From an uncultured Burkholderiales bacterium (GTDB lineage Bacteria; Pseudomonadota; Gammaproteobacteria; Burkholderiales; Burkholderiaceae_C), in the NCBI GenBank assembly GCA_903856875.1, contig CAIODE010000300.1, positions 1 to 8,719 on the forward strand: a DNA stretch of 8,719 nucleotides, read 5' to 3'. Within the stretch, counting starts at the first letter, position 1. Every line of letters begins with the position of its first letter. Below, in pieces: positions 6,189 to 8,719 of the stretch. The position numbers and the translations under genes are program-made. The notes under the pieces are model-generated. The model saw only the letters and a list, made by a program, of their open reading frames with translations, was not told where the DNA came from and ran no database searches.

Positions 6189-7307
6189 CTATCGTTGCAG
6201 CAATTCTGAAAAATCAAAGCTGGCCAAACTTCTTTTTTGCAGCAAATAAGCACGCCCCACTTTGAGTGCAGCGTGTTGCAGCAAATTGACACCCACTTCA
6301 GGCTCACTTTGACGCTCAGCCATCCAAAGACCGATTGCGGTCCAGACACCATGCGCGTTGTCAATCGGCTTAGCCCCGCCCCTCATGCCGGCATTGAGCT
6401 TTTCAAAGGTAAATTTAGAAAGCGCATCCATGTCTGCCTCTTCACCAGAAGCCCAGTCTGAAAGATGGCGAAGGAAGTACGCGTGCTTGTTGACTCGGTA
6501 GAGATTGCGATTCAAATCATTTTCAAGTGCCTTGCTCAACAGGTCTAATGCCTGAGGCAGGTTGTTCAACAAGAGTTGTCTGGCGTGCGCCTCTAAGGCC
6601 AGAAGACGCTCTTGCCACTGTGACCAAGCAAGCACCAAGGCTTTGGGATCTGGATCCTTCGAAACATCAGGAAAGCCACCTGGTGATTTCTCAAATTTTT
6701 GCCAAAGCGATTGGATATTTTTCAGCAAAGCTTCGGGCGATCCGCCTAAGTCTTTGAGGGCACCTAATTGCTTGACTTCCATCGGGTAAACGTTTTGACG
6801 CCAGTAGTCTTTCACCAACTTCAACTTCAAAGCTGGCGCATCTTCTAAGCGCTTTTGATCAAACAAACTCTGGCTGTCAAAAGCATGCTGTCGCAACATG
6901 CGACTCGACCAGCTGTGAATGGTGTAAATGGCGGCTTCGTCCATCCATTGCGCGGCTTCTTCTAGGCGTTCAGCATGCTGCGCATTCAAATCGGTGCCCA
7001 AGTTTTCTTGAAGGTGCTGCAAAAAATCATCGGTAACTTGAGAATGCCCCCTGAAGAATTGAGCAGCCTGTGCCAATCTGTCGCGGATGCGATCTCTCAG
7101 CTCTGCCGTGGCGGCCTCGGTAAAGGTCATCACCAAAATTTGAGGTGGCATGAGACCCCGCCCTGACCAACCATGCCCCAAAATGAGACGCACATACAGC
7201 GCGGCCAATGTCCAAGTTTTGCCTGTGCCGGCGCTGGCCTCAATGAGTTGAATGCCTGATAAAGGCAATGTGAGTACATTGAGCTTTTGCGTTTTCAATT
7301 CACTCAT
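6189..7307 (-). CDS. recB: RecB N-terminal fragment (helicase motifs I and Ia), ends at the amber codon
   Basis: This 372-residue segment is the N-terminal part of RecB. It shows Walker A IEASAGTGKTWTLAALYVR (22-40), motif Ia ILVMTFTEAATAELRDRIR (57-75), and the AIYTIHSWSSRMLRQHAF segment (126-143) typical of RecB/AddA helicases; the rest is the 1B-type insertion up to FDFSELLQR (364-372). It stops before motif II, so on its own it could bind nucleotide poorly at best and cannot be a helicase. The start ATG at 7307 overlaps the recC stop (ATGA). AAGGCGG (7320-7314) six bases upstream is a usable ribosome site, and the N terminus aligns with RecB family starts. Seen directly: intact motifs and the TAG. 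Inferred: that the product is a non-functional truncated chain unless the stop is read through. Confidence 0.8.
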   Translation of the reverse strand: MSELKTQKLNVLTLPLSGIQLIEASAGTGKTWTLAALYVRLILGHGWSGRGLMPPQILVMTFTEAATAELRDRIRDRLAQAAQFFRGHSQVTDDFLQHLQENLGTDLNAQHAERLEEAAQWMDEAAIYTIHSWSSRMLRQHAFDSQSLFDQKRLEDAPALKLKLVKDYWRQNVYPMEVKQLGALKDLGGSPEALLKNIQSLWQKFEKSPGGFPDVSKDPDPKALVLAWSQWQERLLALEAHARQLLLNNLPQALDLLSKALENDLNRNLYRVNKHAYFLRHLSDWASGEEADMDALSKFTFEKLNAGMRGGAKPIDNAHGVWTAIGLWMAERQSEPEVGVNLLQHAALKVGRAYLLQKRSLASFDFSELLQR

Positions 7308-8719
7308 GACCCACCGCCTTCAATCGACGCTGCATGGATCAAATCTTCATACAAAAGAGGCGCCCAGTTTGGCAGCCCTTCAATGAGCGGATCAAAATTG
7401 TCGAACGATCTTTGGACGTACAAGGAGCGCGCCAAATCGGTGTTCTCTGAAAAACCATCGGAAAATTCTTTGCGCGCCTTGTCTAAGGCCATCTCGATGA
7501 TCTGCTCAGCCTCCTCTGCTTTGCCTGACTGCGCATTTCGAATTTGCTCTGACACAAATGCCAACCCTGCTTTCAGGGTAGTGGGCAAGGGGCGGGCCCA
7601 TGCCTGCGCATACACAGCAAGCCACTGAGCCAACAACTTTTGGGCCGCTTGAGACGACATAGCAGGCAACACGGCCACAGCATCAAGTCCAATGGCCACA
7701 GAGCGGACTGACCAGCCTGCAGCGCTTAACAGCACATGGTTAGGCCAGAGATTGATCAAGACATCGGCGCGGGCAGACTGTTGATCCTTTTGACCTGTAG
7801 CCACCGCGCCAGGTCGCCTGGTCAGTTGCAGTACTCGAGCGCCACCAGGATCAGTTGACAACATGTCGGGCGTGTTCAATTCATGACGCAAACCAGCGAT
7901 CTCGGCACTGATGCGCACATCACCCCAAGGCATGGCAATGACAACAGCCACCGATTGTGTTGGCAACTCGTGTGGGTACTTTTCTAAATAGGGAACTGCT
8001 CTGTCAATGACGCGCAGTGCCGCGTCGTATTGCTGTTTCAATGCCAACTGGCCAGAAGCGCCCATTGGCAATTGACCTAGCAATTTTTCAGCTTCGAGTT
8101 GCAATTCGATGTCTTCGGCTTCGAGCAAGTGGCGACCCAAGGCATACCTGTCCAGTCCATCAAGAGCAAAGTTCTCATCATCAAGCAGGGCCTCTTCAGG
8201 ACCCTTGAGCCGAACACCCAAACGACTGCGCCAATACACATCGACAGGTTGTTTGAGCAAACGCATGCATTCCTGAAGAGGCCATTCTGAAATAGTTGGC
8301 TCTTCGGAGATGGCCGCCTCTAAAGCAGAACGAGCAGAACTGGCAGAAGGCCCAGAAAACGAAGATTTGAATTCAGAGCCCATTTTCTGCGCCGTCTCCC
8401 AATCGTCTGCGTATGTGAAGAATTTTGAATGGGGCTCAAAGTATTTGGCAGAGAACGCTTGCAAGGGCTGCAAGTCGGCATCAAGCTCGGGTGAAAAACG
8501 GGCCTTGAAAGTATCACGCAGTTGAGCGACCAAGACAGACGGGGGCATCTTCTGATTGTCGGTAGACCTGCGTCCTTGCCAACTGATGTAAAGCTTTTCA
8601 CGGGCTGACAAAAAGGCTTCTAAGAACAAGTAACGGTCATCTTCGCGGCGCGATCGATCGCCTGCAAGCCAATGCGTGGTCATTAAATCAAAATCGCGAG
8701 GTGTGCTTTGGCGGGGATA
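7304..8719 (-). CDS. recC: RecC, exodeoxyribonuclease V gamma subunit (C-terminal part, runs off right edge)
   Basis: The last 471 residues of RecC are visible and the frame is open to the right edge (first codons YPRQSTPRDFDLM). RecC holds RecB and RecD together, splits the duplex and recognises Chi in the single strand passing through its tunnels. Family signatures seen: YPRQ and DFDLM at the left of the fragment, GDRSRREDDRYLFLEAFLSA (20-39), LYISWQGR (43-50), PPSVLVAQL (59-67), PVDVYWRSRLGVRL (158-171) and ALDGLDRYALGRHLL (185-199), then LPMGASGQLAL and the C-terminal tail. These align in order with E. coli RecC from about residue 650 to the end. The C-terminal domain is a degenerate nuclease fold, and I see no catalytic D/DxK set, as is normal for RecC. 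The internal ATG at 8683 is not the true start: the conserved YPRQ..DFDLM codons lie upstream of it in frame. The TGA overlaps the recB start. The gene's first part and promoter are outside the window. Confidence 0.93.
   Translation of the reverse strand, partial: YPRQSTPRDFDLMTTHWLAGDRSRREDDRYLFLEAFLSAREKLYISWQGRRSTDNQKMPPSVLVAQLRDTFKARFSPELDADLQPLQAFSAKYFEPHSKFFTYADDWETAQKMGSEFKSSFSGPSASSARSALEAAISEEPTISEWPLQECMRLLKQPVDVYWRSRLGVRLKGPEEALLDDENFALDGLDRYALGRHLLEAEDIELQLEAEKLLGQLPMGASGQLALKQQYDAALRVIDRAVPYLEKYPHELPTQSVAVVIAMPWGDVRISAEIAGLRHELNTPDMLSTDPGGARVLQLTRRPGAVATGQKDQQSARADVLINLWPNHVLLSAAGWSVRSVAIGLDAVAVLPAMSSQAAQKLLAQWLAVYAQAWARPLPTTLKAGLAFVSEQIRNAQSGKAEEAEQIIEMALDKARKEFSDGFSENTDLARSLYVQRSFDNFDPLIEGLPNWAPLLYEDLIHAASIEGGGS

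Larger units (their letters stand above)
3678..7307 (-). pseudogene. recB: RecB, exodeoxyribonuclease V beta subunit, interrupted by one in-frame amber codon
   Basis: The whole recB reading frame is 1,209 codons plus the final stop, close to the E. coli RecB length of 1,180. It stays in one frame throughout: the two open segments are separated only by TAG at 6191-6189 (codon 373). RecB is the 3'-5' helicase and the only nuclease of RecBCD. Every family motif is present around the stop: motifs I and Ia before it, motifs II-VI and the nuclease site after it. Aligned by eye to E. coli (DDMLSRLDSAL against SELLQR-stop-HAAL), the amber replaces a leucine; TTG to TAG needs one base change. No frameshift or other stop is seen, so the lesion is recent, or an error in the sequence, or read through. 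recB overlaps recC at 7307-7304 and recD at 3681-3678. As written it would not give full-length RecB; 'pseudogene' is the cautious label. Confidence 0.8.

Noticed and set aside
6159..6191. A frameshift between the two recB segments
   Set aside because: The two segments are in the same frame: counting from 7307, the downstream codons at 6158 are offset by exactly 383 codons. The interruption is one stop codon with no inserted or deleted base.
6189..6191. Genome-wide reassignment of UAG to an amino acid
   Set aside because: recD also ends in TAG (1707-1705) exactly at the expected C terminus. Decoding it would add 12 residues (to a TGA) running into the exonuclease start. With the recB site as the only internal TAG seen, reassignment is unsupported.
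6189..6191. Selenocysteine or pyrrolysine insertion
   Set aside because: Selenocysteine uses UGA, not UAG. Pyrrolysine is not expected in RecB, and the aligned residue in relatives is leucine with no catalytic role.
5562..6209. Plus-strand open frame of 215 codons within recB
   Set aside because: It is antisense to strongly conserved RecB motifs II-IV and has no family resemblance or ribosome site that I can see. It is a coding shadow.
8320..8683. recC start at the internal ATG 8683
   Set aside because: Codons upstream in the same frame encode YPRQ..DFDL, which is conserved in RecC, so the gene simply continues past the right edge.
1..8719. CRISPR array, tRNA, rRNA, insertion sequence or attachment site
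   Set aside because: The window is almost fully coding on one strand with one 130-base gap. I see no spaced direct repeats, cloverleaf-like sequence, terminal inverted repeats or transposase motifs.

Overview
The window reads as a chromosomal piece of a proteobacterium, most likely a betaproteobacterium of the Burkholderiales (a Comamonadaceae-like genome is my best guess). The basis is the three-subunit RecBCD enzyme in the order recC-recB-recD, an EttA sequence that follows the proteobacterial consensus almost without gaps, and roughly balanced base composition. The exact taxon is inference. I see no mobile element, tRNA, rRNA or CRISPR array.

All genes lie on the minus strand, so transcription runs from high to low coordinates. 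From right to left they are: the 3' part of recC (right edge to 7304), recB (7307 to 3678), recD (3681 to 1705), a DnaQ-like 3'-5' exonuclease gene (1682 to 765), a 130-base gap, and the 5' part of ettA (634 to the left edge). recC/recB and recB/recD each overlap by four bases (ATGA), and recD and the exonuclease gene are 22 bases apart. Together they look like one recombination/repair operon whose promoter lies beyond the right edge. RecB (3'-5' helicase and nuclease), RecC (scaffold and Chi reader) and RecD (5'-3' helicase) form the double-strand-end processing machine. The extra exonuclease may act on the same DNA ends. EttA is a translation factor and probably a separate unit.

The most notable point is that recB is interrupted by a single in-frame amber codon (TAG, 6191-6189) at codon 373. 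It falls between helicase motifs Ia and II, where relatives carry leucine. The sequence on both sides is in the same frame and carries all other RecB motifs, including the complete nuclease site. This is a fresh nonsense mutation, a sequence error, or much less likely a readthrough site.

A second item is the 130-base gap before ettA. It holds two short tandem hairpins, each followed by a T-run, whose arms can also pair in an alternative way, plus a weak -10-like box. It could be a terminator for the upstream operon or a leader structure for ettA.
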